From NCBI RefSeq assembly GCF_026210795.1, contig NC_089441.1, positions 2,790,001-2,854,000 of the forward strand: a stretch of DNA of 64,000 nt, in the 5' to 3' direction. Below, piece by piece: positions 1 to 10,343 of this stretch (positions are counted from its first letter, which is position 1; each line of letters starts with the position of its first letter). Made by a program: the position numbers and the translations under genes. The DNA is from Rhizophagus irregularis. Taxonomy: Eukaryota > Glomeromycota > Glomeromycetes > Glomerales > Glomeraceae. Under the pieces are notes generated by a model. That model saw only the letters and a list, made by a program, of their open reading frames with translations, ran no database searches and had not been told where the DNA came from.

Positions 1-470
1 AAATTAAAAAAAAAATGCTGAAACTAATAGTTTTGGCATTTTTACATGTAAAATTATAAAGAAAAATGCCAAAACTAATAATTCTGACGTTTTATATAAT
101 TACATGTAAAATTAAAAAGAAAAATGCCAGAACTAATAATTCCAGTATTTTTACATGTAAAATCGAAAAAAATGCCAAAATTAATAGTTTTGGCATTTTT
201 ATATATAAAATAAAAAGTAAAATACTGGAACTCTTGAACCTGACGTTTTTTGTATAATTAATAAAAAAAACATTACAAAACGTTTTTTTACTTGAAATAT
301 TCAGTATAATAATAAAACTTCAGGTAACCTGAGTTACTTGAAGTGACCTGAATACTTTCAAATCAAGTTGGTCAGGTTAAGTCAGAACGGTTTACATGAC
401 CTAACCTGATCAGAAAAAAAATTTCAGTTCAGGTTAACCAGGTAATCCAACCTGACCTAACCCGTATAGA
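1..470. repeat. Right part of a word-array element (hairpin tandem repeats plus CAGGTTA words)
   Basis: Positions 1-260 hold about four copies of a roughly 60-bp unit. Its core is self-complementary (AATGCC..ACTAATAGTTTTGGCATT), so each copy can fold into a hairpin. From about 300 to 470 the sequence switches to degenerate copies of the word CAGGTTA/TAACCTGA on both strands. The layout, an inner hairpin array with an outer array of short words, matches complete elements at 2227-8500 and 25371-26652. The left end is outside the window and no TSD can be tested. The short open frame across it follows the repeat and is not a gene. Confidence 0.55.
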
Positions 471-605
471 GCTCTAGTGTTATAAATCAATTCATGCGGA
501 ATACTAACACAAATTCAGTTCTACTAATTACAGAAATTAAAATAAATTTTATTGCAGATGCTACCATCAATAGCGTGAAGGTACAGGGATTAGTATAATT
601 AGACT

Positions 606-829
606 AGAACCCTGCTTACTTATAATAAAGGTCATTGTAGAAAATTGGCCCTTTACTGATAGTTTTTACCTTACTTTTTTCTTAAATTCTATTGGTTAAT
701 TAGCTAAAAGGAAAAAAATCATAACAATGTAACATAAAATTTCCTTTTATAGTAGAAACTGCAAAGAATTTTATATATGATTTTTACTTTAGGCTTGGGG
801 TGACCTATCTTATAAGTAAGCAGGATCCT
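606..829. mobile_element. hAT-type MITE, 224 bp, 8-bp TSD
   Basis: Flanked by the direct repeat ATTAGACT (598-605 and 830-837). The ends are inverted: AGAACCCTGCTTACTTATAA on the left, and AGGATCCTGCTTACTTATAA as the reverse complement of the right end. An 8-bp TSD is typical of the hAT superfamily. There is no coding capacity. A related terminus starts near 63642 at the other end of the window. Confidence 0.8.
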
Positions 830-929
830 ATTAGACTGCATCATCGTGAATTAGTGTGTACAGTTAAGTTGTATATTTTAACAAAGGGTTATAATATCCT
901 TCTAACGTTCCCTAAGAGGCTATTGGCAT

Positions 930-1436
930 CTCTATAAAAAAAAATATTACATTTAAAATATATTTAATTTTCTTTAAAATATATTTAATTTTCTTTAAAA
1001 TATACTTAATTTTCTTTAAAATATACTTAATTTTCTTTAAAATATACTTAATTTTCTTTAAAATATACTTAATTTTCTTTAAAATATACTTAATTTTCTT
1101 ATTTTATACTTAAAATATACTGAAAATTGAATTTTCGCAAAATTTGAATTAAATTGTATTTAATATATACTTAAAATATATTTAATTTACATTTAAATTT
1201 TGCCTATTTCAGTATATTTTAAGGATATTTAAAATAAGAATATTTAAGTATATTATTATATACTTAAATTATACTTAAATGATATTTAATTTTTGCCTAT
1301 TTTAGTATATTTTAAGTATAAAATAAAATTTTAAATATATTTTAAATATAAAATAAAATTTTAAATATATTTTAAATATAAAATAAAATTTTAAGTTTAT
1401 TTTAAGTATATTTTAGCAAAAATATTTTTTATAGGG
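930..1436. mobile_element. MITE-like element with AATATACTTAA tandem repeats
   Basis: Ends are inverted: CTCTATAAAAAA on the left, and CCCTATAAAAAA as the reverse complement of the right end. It lies inside R1 unit A between two copies of CAT, and unit B reads uninterrupted through GGCATGT at the homologous place. The TSD could be 3 bp (CAT) or 7 bp with one mismatch (GGCATCT/GGCATGT). The interior holds about eight copies of a 21-bp unit around TTTAAAATATACTTAATTTTC, followed by an inverted counterpart. The same repeat words recur near 40440-40490 and 47120-47280. Confidence 0.65.
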
Positions 1437-1827
1437 CATGTGCACAGTCTTGTCTTTAAGGTCACTACTATACCTTGGAGGAACTTCCTATTCAAATAGT
1501 CACTTCATGATACCGTTTGGAATCTTTAGGGACTAAATGGTTGTCTTAAATGATAAAGCTAAAGATGCAATATCTTTGTGGTAGTTTGACCTTCTATTAG
1601 GTCTTAGATCAACCAAGGTGTTTATGCACAAAACAGATAGTTCATGGTTATGGAATTCGATTCCCTACTCTTTGGGTCCTAATTGGTGATTCCTAGTGAT
1701 TGATACCTATCTAAGTAGTCATTACAAAGTATATTATTTGAGGTAAAAAACTGTATTATCGTTGTTGGGTAATTGTGGACTGTAGTGGCCTTTGAGTGAG
1801 ACTTCGTATCTAAAATAGTGGTATGGA

Positions 1828-2094
1828 TAATGTTACGATCTGGATGAATTCATCATTTGTTCAATTCAGTCTGAAAATAAATGGATGATCTGGATGAAAA
1901 TCTGGATTTAATTCAGATGAGAAAGTTATATGTACAATCAAAATGATTCAGATCCAATCTGTTAAAACATAGAGGTAACAGATAACGGATTGATCTGGAT
2001 GAGCAAAAAACAGATTCATAGATGATCCAGATGGGTTTCAAATCAGATAAATCTGCGGATTGATGAATTGACAGATTAACAGATCGCAACACTA
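1828..2094. mobile_element. hAT-type MITE made of GATCTGGATGAAT words
   Basis: Ends are TAATGTTACGATCTG and, as reverse complement of the right end, TAGTGTTGCGATCTG. The left flank GGTATGGA reappears on the right as GGTA-CTA-TGGA, meaning a TSD with a 3-bp interruption. The interior is largely degenerate copies of GATCTGGATGAAT and CAGATT on both strands. It sits at nearly the same point of R1 as the unrelated element at 14050-14430 in unit B. Confidence 0.65.
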
Positions 2095-2937
2095 GGTACT
2101 ATGGAAGGGTACTAAATAGTTGATGTTACCTGTAGAAAGTTCTCCATGACAGTAAGTATTTATTAGTAAGGTCATTAAATAATAATTGAATACTAGTATC
2201 ATGCAATGGGTATAAAGATAAGTAGGTAGTGTTCCAAAAAAAATCTGATCTGATTCGTATCCGCGGATCTGATCTGAAATGGATCGGATCAGATCAGCTT
2301 TTTTATGATCCGTGATTCGATCTGAATCAAAAAAATTTGATTTGTTTCAGATCGAATCGGATTAGATCAGCTATTTATTCAAATCGGATCAGATTGAATC
2401 AGATTCAAACAGATTTGGATCGAATCTGGATCAGATCTGAATCTTAAAAAATAAAAAATATTTTGCGCAACGTTTTTTATTAAGACAATTACAAACTGTT
2501 GCGAAACAGTTCATTTTAGTTAAATAAACCATTTCGCAACGGTTTATATTAAAACAATTTAAAAAACTGGTGCACAACAGTTTTTTTTAGTTAAATAAAC
2601 CATTTCGCAATAGTTTATATTAAAATATTTTAAAAAACTGTTGCGAAATAGTTCTTTTTAATTAAATAAACCGTTGTGAAATGGTTCTTTTTAATTAAAT
2701 AAACTATTTCGCAACGGTTCTTTTTAATTATCGCCATTTTTAAAATGGTGTATGCAATCAGTATGCATGTAAAAAATTCGATTTTGATTGTGATTATTCA
2801 AATGATCGACATCATGTGATCAAACAAAAAACTTAGCCAATAAAAATTTATCGATTTTTAATCATAAAATTATTATAGTTCGCGTCTATAATAATTCAAA
2901 GACGCGTTTTGCTTCTTTTTACGTTTTAAAGTTCATA

Positions 2938-4591
2938 ATGACCTTTCAAGAATACCTCATTGGCACTTGTCTTAGTTGCAAAAAATGCCTTTACTGTGGA
3001 GTTGAATTCAGTATTCAGAAAAAAATGTGTACATGTGATAAAACTATCAAACCAAGTACAAAAAACTGAACGGAACAAGTAAAAATTGCATTTACTCGAA
3101 TTTCAAAACCTACTTTACCACTGAAACAACGTGAATATATTCAAGAAAGCATAACTCGATTTGGTTATTCTTTAGATATCACTACAACCTTCAAATTTTC
3201 TTTTTGTCTTGCATGCAATAGCGCTTTTCAAAGAAAAAAGTCCAATACTAATTCAAAGTCTTCTACTCCATGCAAGATAAGCTTAGAATTTGATTCAAAT
3301 AGAAATAGCTCAGAAGATGATAAGCCAGCTCAAACAAGAAGCAATAGTATTGATTTGAATGAATCTGATGACAAAGATAACGATAATATTGAAATAAGTG
3401 AAAAATCAGATCATTTATTCAGATGCAGAACAAGTGATATCTTTTAACCTAATTATAAAACCTTTTACCGGTCCAGCATTACCATCTAAATGGATGGAAA
3501 TAGAAGTATCATCATTAGATGATATTCTTGCAGATATTCACCTTTGTGTTAAAAAACTAACTGGTAATAAAAATATCATGCATCCGGATTATTTAGTATC
3601 ATTTAAATCAGAAAAAGCTATAGGAGCTGGGACGCAACTAGTTGATTTGTAAGATTATAAAAAATTTCTTTTGGATTACAAAAAATTAACAGAAAAGAAT
3701 ACAAATATGGCAGTTATAATGTCTTTAAAAAATGATAAAAAGAAAAAGCAAAGAGGACGAAAGGTATACTAACTATTCAATTATAACATGTTTTTACAAA
3801 TGTAGCTATGTAAAATAATTGTATCATCTTTAAAATTTTTTAGGAAAATTTATATTCTGAAGATTCAGAAGATGAGAACATTGATTTGCAAAAAAAGAAA
3901 AGGAAGGAAATTCCAAAAGTAGATAATTTTTCTGAAATTTTACAACAAGAAGGACGTATAATTCAGGAATTAAGAAAACAATATAAATGTGACCAACATG
4001 ATGCATGCTTTGTTGATAATGGAAGACATATAAAGCTTACTGCAATGCATCTCCAATGCTGGACTAAGGAAATTGTAATTTTTCACTTTCTATGATCAAT
4101 TATTGAATAAAACTTTAATTAATATTATTTATTTTTAGATTCGAGGAACTACAGATAATACACAAATGCCTAATTTACCTATTTTTTCACAATCTAATAG
4201 CGTTAAAACATTTACATCTACAACTCCATCTACAACTTCAATGCCTATAGCTTCAAATTCAAATTTTAATACACCATTTTTTTTTGCTATTTCACCTCAA
4301 ATGTTTTCTTTTATGCAAAATCCAACTACAAATAATTCACCAAATTCACCATCAAATGTATTATCTTATCCAAGACAATCAGTTCCATCTCTTGATGAAT
4401 TTTTTATTAAATTAGACGAATCATTAGATGGTAATGAAGAGTTTACTACGAAATTTAAAGATATTTTTAAAGAAGAATGAATTTCTGTTAGTCAAATTTG
4501 TGATCTTACAGATATAGAATTCGATTAATTAGGTGTAAATAAAATAGGATGGCGTAAAGCATTCAGGGCTGTGGCAAAATCTTATAAATAA
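2938..4591 (+). pseudogene. Accessory transposon protein: Cys cluster N-terminus, SAM-like C-terminus (broken)
   Basis: Starts at ATG 2938 with a cysteine-rich segment (CLSCKKCLYCGVEF, then CTC, later CLACNSAF), suggesting a zinc-binding fold. It continues through an acidic linker, a ubiquitin-like/PB1-like stretch (KWMEIEVSSLDDILADI), a basic stretch, two probable introns (about 3764-3843 and 4072-4139), a Ser/Thr/Asn-rich region, and a C-terminal segment (PSLDEFFIKLDES ... VNKIGWRKAFRAVAKSYK) that looks like a SAM domain. Disabling changes seen: in-frame stops near 3067, 3649, 4478 and 4526, and a frameshift near 3410. Function is unknown. Its position inside the transposon suggests a role in target binding or regulation of the transposase; that is inference. 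It could instead be a captured host gene. Confidence 0.55.
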
Positions 4592-4726
4592 TCTAATCTT
4601 TTAATCAATTTTCTTATTGTGTAACAAATAATAATAAAAACTCTGCAAATTTTTTTCATATAATAATCAAATTTTATTTTTTGTAATATTCAAAAAAATT
4701 TATAAATTTTTGTCTATAAATTTATA

Positions 4727-5922
4727 CTACATATAAATTGAACTTTTGAAAAATGACTCAGCTATTAATGGAGTAATTTGAGAACATGCTATTAAAAGAG
4801 GATATTTAGAATCACTACATGAATTAACAAAATCTCTATATCTTTTTAAAAATGACTTTATAACAGAAAAACAGGTTTCAATAGGGTTAAAGTCAGGAGA
4901 ATAAGGAGGCAAAAATTCAACACGACCACCAAATGCTTCAATATAATCTATAAGATCGTCATCATGATGAATTCGTGCATTATCAAGTACAAGAACACTT
5001 TGTTCATTAGGATATGCATTCATTTGAGGTACCTAACATAAAAAAAACAATCGGTTATTACAATTGTAGTGATAATATTAACAAATAGTAGATTAAACTT
5101 AAAATTCAACATACCACATTTGAAATAACAAATTCCCTAAATTTTTCTTTTGTACAATTACCTTCCATTATATCCACTGCAATAATACCTTGTAAAGATA
5201 AAGCAGGTAATATTGTATATCGTATTCCTCGTACAAATACATTTTTTTTAGTAGCAAATATATTTTTAAGAGAATATCCATACCCACGAGATAAAGAGCG
5301 TTCATCTTTAGCAGCTTCATCCATAAATATAAGCTGTTCAGGTTTATAATTGCGTCCAACTTTTGCAATAAAAGTACTTCTGAGAAGTTCATTTCATTCA
5401 TAAGCTGTTCGATGTAACTGTATAAAATAAATTGCAATAAAACCCAAATAAATAAATATAACATAAACTAGAAGGAAATCTAAGGATTAAAATATACCTT
5501 TTTCCTGCTAATTCCACAATAAACTAAAGATCTCCAAAGAGTTGGGATTGAAATTAGTTTTCCTGTTTGTAATTCAAGTTCTCTTACTAATTCATCTAAA
5601 TACCAATCTACTTTATCTTTAACTAATTCTTGTAGTATCTAAATTGACAATGTAATTAGTAATATAAAGATACAAAAAAGATGCATTATATTCTTTTCTC
5701 ATTCACAATTACCTTCATTTCATTTCTAGTTAGTGTTTTATGGCATCATGGTAGTTTTTGCCAAGGATTCACTACAGTTCCCCATTGTACATATATTTGC
5801 AGAACTTTATCAACAGTGGCTTTACTTATATATAATAACTCAGCAATTTTTTTTCGTCTATGACCATCATGATAAAGATAAACAACTCTCCACTTCAGGT
5901 CTTCGCTGAAAGAACGAGCCAT
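4727..5922 (-). pseudogene. IS630/Tc1-type DDE transposase, degenerate
   Basis: Starts at ATG 5922 (MARSFSEDLKWRVVYLY) with a helix-turn-helix (KKIAELLYISKATVDKVLQIY). Probable introns follow near 5708-5642, 5500-5420 and 5114-5032. The catalytic DDE core reads MDEAAKDERS (first Asp), VLVLDNARIHHDD (second Asp) and PPYSPDFNPIE (Glu), the usual D-D-E order of DDE_3 transposases. Stop codons interrupt it after WQKLP and after LHRTAYE, so this copy is probably inactive although the catalytic residues are intact. In active form it would cut and join at TA, which agrees with the TA borders of the element. Confidence 0.85.
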
Positions 5923-6482
5923 TAGAAATAAAATATGAAAATCTTTTAAAATTGAAAAATCTCTAAAAAATCGCGAACTTTAAGCGAAAAAAACATCAAA
6001 TAGTACACAATAACTTGGCCTAAAACTCAACAAGAAGCCGTAAACAAACGTAACAATACAAATATTGCTGAATAATCTTAAATATTCACCAAAAAAGACG
6101 CGTTTAATTTATGAAATTTAAAATATTCGGCAAAAATTTAAAAATTTTTTTTATTTGATGATCAGCATTGCATATACCATTTTGAAAACGGCAATAAATA
6201 AACCGTTTCGCAACGGTTCTTTTTAATTAAATAAACTGTTTCGCAACAGTTCTTTTTAATTAAATAAACCATTTTGCAACGGTTTATATTAAAACAATTT
6301 AAAAACCGTTGCGCAACGGTTCTTTTTAGTTAAATAAACTGTTTAAAAAACTGTTGTGAAATGGTTCTTTTTAGTTAAATAAACCATTTTGCAATGGTTT
6401 ATATCAAAATGTTTTAAAAAACCGTTGTGAAACGGTTCTTTTCAATTAAATAAACTATTTCGCAACAGTTTATATTAAAATC

Positions 6483-6726
6483 TAAGGTTGTTTGTCTAAA
6501 CCTCTTCAAAATCCTACGATTAGTTTCGTCAAAATTTTACTATAGATTTATTATAGTTTCAGCAGAGTTTCGGCAGTTTCAGCATTTATAATAAATTTTG
6601 GCAGTTTCACCTTTCTCCAAAGTTTCGCCAGTTTTTTAATATAACTTTAATATAGTTTCGGCAGAATTTCGCTTTTCGGCGAAACGCCATCTTGCCTAAA
6701 CCCCTAGGTTTCGGCAAGCAATCTTA
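6483..6726. mobile_element. 244-bp hAT-type MITE, copy 1
   Basis: 8-bp TSD TTAAAATC (6475-6482, 6727-6734). Ends begin TAAGGTTG and finish CAATCTTA. The interior repeats the words GTTTCGGCAG and TTTCGCC. Same length and sequence family as 18982-19225 (opposite orientation) and 24866-25109. It is inserted in the hairpin array, so it is younger than that element. Confidence 0.85.
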
Positions 6727-6899
6727 TTAAAATCATTAAAAAAACCGTTGTGAAATGGTTTTTTTAGTTAAATAAACTGTTTTGCAATGGTTTATATTAA
6801 AATATTTTAAAAAACTGTTGCAAAATGGTCCTTTTTAATTAAATAAACCGTTTTGCAACGGTTTATATTAAAATCGTTAAAAAAACCGTTGCAAAACAG

Positions 6900-7490
6900 T
6901 TTTTTTAGTTAAATAAGCTGTTGCAAAACGGTTTTTTTAGTTAAATAAGCTGTTGCAAAACGGTTTTTTTAGTTAAATAAGCTGTTGCAAAACGGTTTTT
7001 TTAGTTAAATAAGCTGTTGCAAAACGGTTTTTTTAGTTAAATAAGCTGTTGCAAAACGGTTTTTTTAGTTAAATAAGCTGTTGCAAAACGGTTTTTTTAG
7101 TTAAATAAGCTGTTGCAAAACGGTTTTTTTAGTTAAATAAGCTGTTGCAAAACGGTTTTTTTAGTTAAATAAGCTGTTGCAAAACGGTTTTTTTAGTTAA
7201 ATAAGCTGTTGCAAAACGGTTTTTTTAGTTAAATAAACTGTTGCAAAACGGTTTTTTTTAGTTAAATAAGCTGTTGCAAAACGGTTTTTTTTAGTTAAAT
7301 AAACTGTTGCAAAACGGTTTTTTTTAGTTAAATAAACTGTTGCAAAACGTTTTTTTTTTAGTTGAATAAACTGTTGCAAAACGGGTTTTTTTAGTTAAAT
7401 AAACTGTTGCAAAACGGTTTTTTTTAGTTAAATAAACTGTTACAAAACAATTTTTTTTAGTTAAATAAACTGTTGCAAAACGGTTTACAT
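6900..7490. repeat. Homogeneous 32-33-bp tandem array
   Basis: About 17 near-identical units of the pattern GCTGTTGCAAAACGG, T7, AGTTAAATAA. It lies within the larger hairpin-array element, and its neighbours are more diverged, so this block was amplified recently. It encodes an 11-residue peptide repeat on the minus strand only because the 33-bp variant is a multiple of three. There are no spacers of unique sequence, so it is not a CRISPR array. Confidence 0.9.
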
Positions 7491-8544
7491 TAAAATCATT
7501 AAAAAAACTGTCGCGAAATAGTTCTTTTTAATTAAATAAACTATTTCACAACGGTTTATATTAAAATATTTTAAAAAACCGTTGCGAAATGGTTCTTTTT
7601 AATTAAATAAACTGTTGCGAAACAGTTCTTTTTAATTAAATAAACCGTTGCGAAATGGTTCTTTTAATTAAATAAACCGTTGCAAAATAGTTCTTTTTAG
7701 TTAAATAAACCATTTCGCAATGGTTCTTTTTAATTAAATAAACCGTTTCGCAACAGTTTACATTAAATTAAAATCATTAAAAAAAACTGTTGCAAAATGG
7801 TTCTTTTTAGCTAAATAAACCATTTCACAACAGTTTATACTAAAACAATTTAAAAAACCGTTGCGAAATGGTTCTTTTTAGTTAAATAAACCATTTCGCA
7901 ACAGTTTATATTAAAATGATTTAAAAAACTGTTTCGCAACGGTTTATATTAAAATAATTTAAAAAACTGTTTCGCAACGGTTTATATTAAAATAATTTAA
8001 AAAACTGTTTCGCAACGGTTTATATTAAAATAATTTAAAAAACTATTGTGAAATGGTTCTTTTTAGTTAAATAAACCATTTTGCAATGGTTTATATTAAA
8101 ATATTTTAAAAAACTGTTGCGAAACAATTCTTTTTAATTAAATAAACCGTTTTGCAACAGTTTATATTAAAACAATTTAAAAAACCATTTCGCAACAGTT
8201 TTTTTCGTTTAAATTAAAATAAAAAATGTTTCGCAATGTTTTTTATTAAATAAATCTTTAAAAAAATATTGCGAAACATTTTTTTAACTTCTGATTCAGA
8301 TCGGATTCAGACTGGATCAGTTTTATCTGAATTGAATTCAAACCGAATCGAATCAAGCTTATTTCGGATTTAGATCAGATCGAATCCAATTATTTTTGAT
8401 CTGAATTTGGATCAGATCAAATCCAACTTTTTTTGATCTGAATTCAGATCAGATCGGATTCATCTCAAATCTGATCTGATTCGATCTGTTCAGAATACTA
8501 TAAGTAGGTGGCGTATTTCTAGTTTCAGATTAGCCTTAAAAGTA

Positions 8545-9309
8545 CACTACTTACTCAAAAGTTTAGGACCACCCTATATTTGCAATTTTATGATAATTAA
8601 ATGTATTTATTCAACTTAAAATATTTTAATTAAAATTTAATAGTAATATTTAACATTAAATGTATATTTTTTTATATTTTTTTATATTATAAATATAAAT
8701 ATAAATTTGAGTAAATTACCAGTCTACTTTCATAATTAACAATTAATAAAAATTTGACTGTAAATAAAATTGTTAAGAAAAATAATTTTAATAAAACTAC
8801 ATCAGATTTAATTTCTCCTAGTTAAGAGGATTAAAATAAGCTAAAGTTTGTTGAAATTGGTGCAGTAGATAAGGAGAAATTGACTGTTGATAACTAATCA
8901 TTTATATATAAAAATTAAATGTAGATCATTTTATATATGTAAAATATCCTAAAATGTCAATATTTAGCAATCAATTTCTCCTTATCTACTGCACCGGTTT
9001 TAACAAACTTTAGCTTATTTTGATCCTCTTAACTAGGAGAAATTGAATCTGATGTAGTTTTATTAAAATTATTTTCTTAACAATTTTATTTACAGTCAAA
9101 TTTTTATTAATTGTTAATTATGAAAGTAGACTGGTAATTTACTCAAATTTATATTTATATTTATAATATAAAAAAATATAAAAAAATGTACATTTAATGT
9201 TAAATATTACTATTAAATTTTAATTAAAATATTTTAAGTTGAATAAATACATTTAATTATTATAAAATTGCAAAATATAGGGTGGTCCTAAACTTTTAAG
9301 TAAGTAGTG
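8545..9309. mobile_element. TA-flanked foldback (Tc1/mariner-type), 765 bp
   Basis: The two halves are inverted copies of about 350 bp each, separated by a short loop near 8900-8960. Ends read CACTACTTACTCAAAAGTTT and its near-perfect complement, flanked by TA (8543-8544, 9310-9311). Tc1-type ends and TA target fit a mariner-derived foldback MITE. There is no open frame. R1 unit B lacks it, giving an empty-site control. Confidence 0.88.
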
Positions 9310-9462
9310 TAGCTTAATGGAAAATGTTTTTATATAAGATTCTGTGACTTCTGTCTACTTGAAGAATTAAGTACTTAGTGGTATAGTTACCCTTAGGGAT
9401 GATAGGATACTGGCATAAGGATGTCGTATGTAATTATTTTTAGAAGGTTGTAAAGTTGCAAC

Positions 9463-10098
9463 AGGACCCCTGACATCACATATATTGAGTTTTAGCAAAT
9501 TCAATCAAAATTAAGTTAAACTCATAATTTTAGATAGAGCAAATTGATTGAAAATTAATTAATAGTCATAATTATGAGTTTTAGCAAATTGTATTGATTT
9601 TACAAAGTCATATTTTATATTTGAGCAAATTGGTACTTTTTTTTAAATTTAACTTATCCTTTTTTTTAAACTTTATAAATAATATTTTTAAAAATATTAG
9701 TTTCAGAGTCCAGGTTATATTTTGGCCAAAATTAAGTATAATTCTGACCAAAATTAAGCATAATGCGGGCCAAAAACCGTCCATTTAGTTTCGCAACATT
9801 TTATTTTTTAATAATTATTTATTTAATTTATTATTTTTATTAATTATTATTTTATCTATAATCTACATATTTTAATTATAAAAATTGGCAGTTTAATTTA
9901 TATTAATCATTTATTTTTTTATTGATAATAAAAGAAAAGATTATTAACTCATATTTTGAGTTTTAGCAAATTAGTATAGATTTGAATGTAATAATTTGAT
10001 TTTTAGCAAATTAGGTCTATTTTAGCAGAAGCAAAAAGTACTTAAATTCATGCAGATCAGTTATGAGTTATATATGTGATGTCGGGGTGACCGTATCA
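9463..10098. mobile_element. hAT-type MITE nested in the hAT transposon
   Basis: Perfect TSD GTTGCAAC (9455-9462, 10099-10106). The left end is AGGACCCCTGACATCACATA. The right end contains the complement (TATATGTGATGTCGGGGT) about 10 bp in from the border. The interior repeats TTTTAGCAAATTG, on a theme of tandem AGCAAATT words. The AGGACCC terminus is shared with the elements at 14543 and 23403. Confidence 0.75.
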
Positions 10099-10343
10099 GT
10101 TGCAACTATTACTTAGCATATGCAACACTTTTGTTGTAATTATAACACAAGTGTTATTTATGACATAGTGTTGTAATTACAACACAAGTAGTATTTACAA
10201 CATAAGTAGTAATTACAACACAAGTAGTATTTATAATACATTATTGTAATTACAGCAATTACAATACTAAATTTATGATTTTTTATTATTATTTTAATTA
10301 AAACCTATACTATAACAATTATTAATCAATTATTAATATTTCA

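Larger units (their letters stand above)
2731..6194 (-). mobile_element. IS630/Tc1-type transposon, two genes, nested in a repeat unit
   Basis: It lies between TA dinucleotides (2729-2730, 6195-6196). Inverted ends are TCGCCATTTTTAAAATGGTG and, as reverse complement of the right end, TTGCCGTTTTCAAAATGGTA. Joining the flanks at one TA restores the exact spacer TTTTTAATTAAATAAACC of the surrounding array, which confirms both borders. It carries an accessory gene on the plus strand (2938-4591) and the transposase on the minus strand (4727-5922), with their 3' ends facing each other. Confidence 0.85.
2227..8500. mobile_element. hAT-type element with hairpin arrays, host of nested transposons
   Basis: Perfect 8-bp TSD TAAGTAGG (2219-2226, 8501-8508). 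Termini are TAGTGTTC and TAGTATTC (as inverted ends). About 220 bp at each end is a field of GATCTGAT/GATTCAGAT words. Inside are tens of copies of hairpin-forming AACCGTTGCGAAACGGTT-type units joined by TTTTTAATTAAATAA spacers. After removing the Tc1/IS630 insertion (2731-6194) and the 244-bp MITE (6483-6726) the element is about 2.6 kb with no coding capacity of its own. Known: 8-bp TSDs are hAT-typical. The assignment to hAT is inference. Confidence 0.75.
840..9415 (+). repeat. R1 unit A (interrupted low-copy repeat)
   Basis: Non-inserted parts (about 840-929, 1437-1827, 2095-2226, 8501-8544, 9310-9415) align in order with unit B at 13582-18820. Shared stretches include CTACTATACCTTGG, GGTCTTAG, GGGTACTAAATAGTT and GGGATGATAGGATACTG. 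Neither unit has a convincing open frame. A B-box-like string (TTCGATTCC, near 1658) is present, but without an A box it does not prove a SINE. R1 is useful because each unit serves as the empty-site control for insertions in the other. Confidence 0.7.

Noticed and set aside
1640-1700. tRNA or SINE B box (TTCGATTCC)
   Set aside because: No A box at the right distance and no cloverleaf; the unit B copy (TTCGATTTCC) has lost the motif.
6900-7490. CRISPR-like regular repeat array
   Set aside because: Units are contiguous 32-33-bp tandem copies without unique spacers, within a eukaryotic transposon.
9594-9788. 64-residue open frame inside the nested MITE
   Set aside because: Hydrophobic composition only, no motif, and it lies within a MITE of AGCAAATT words.
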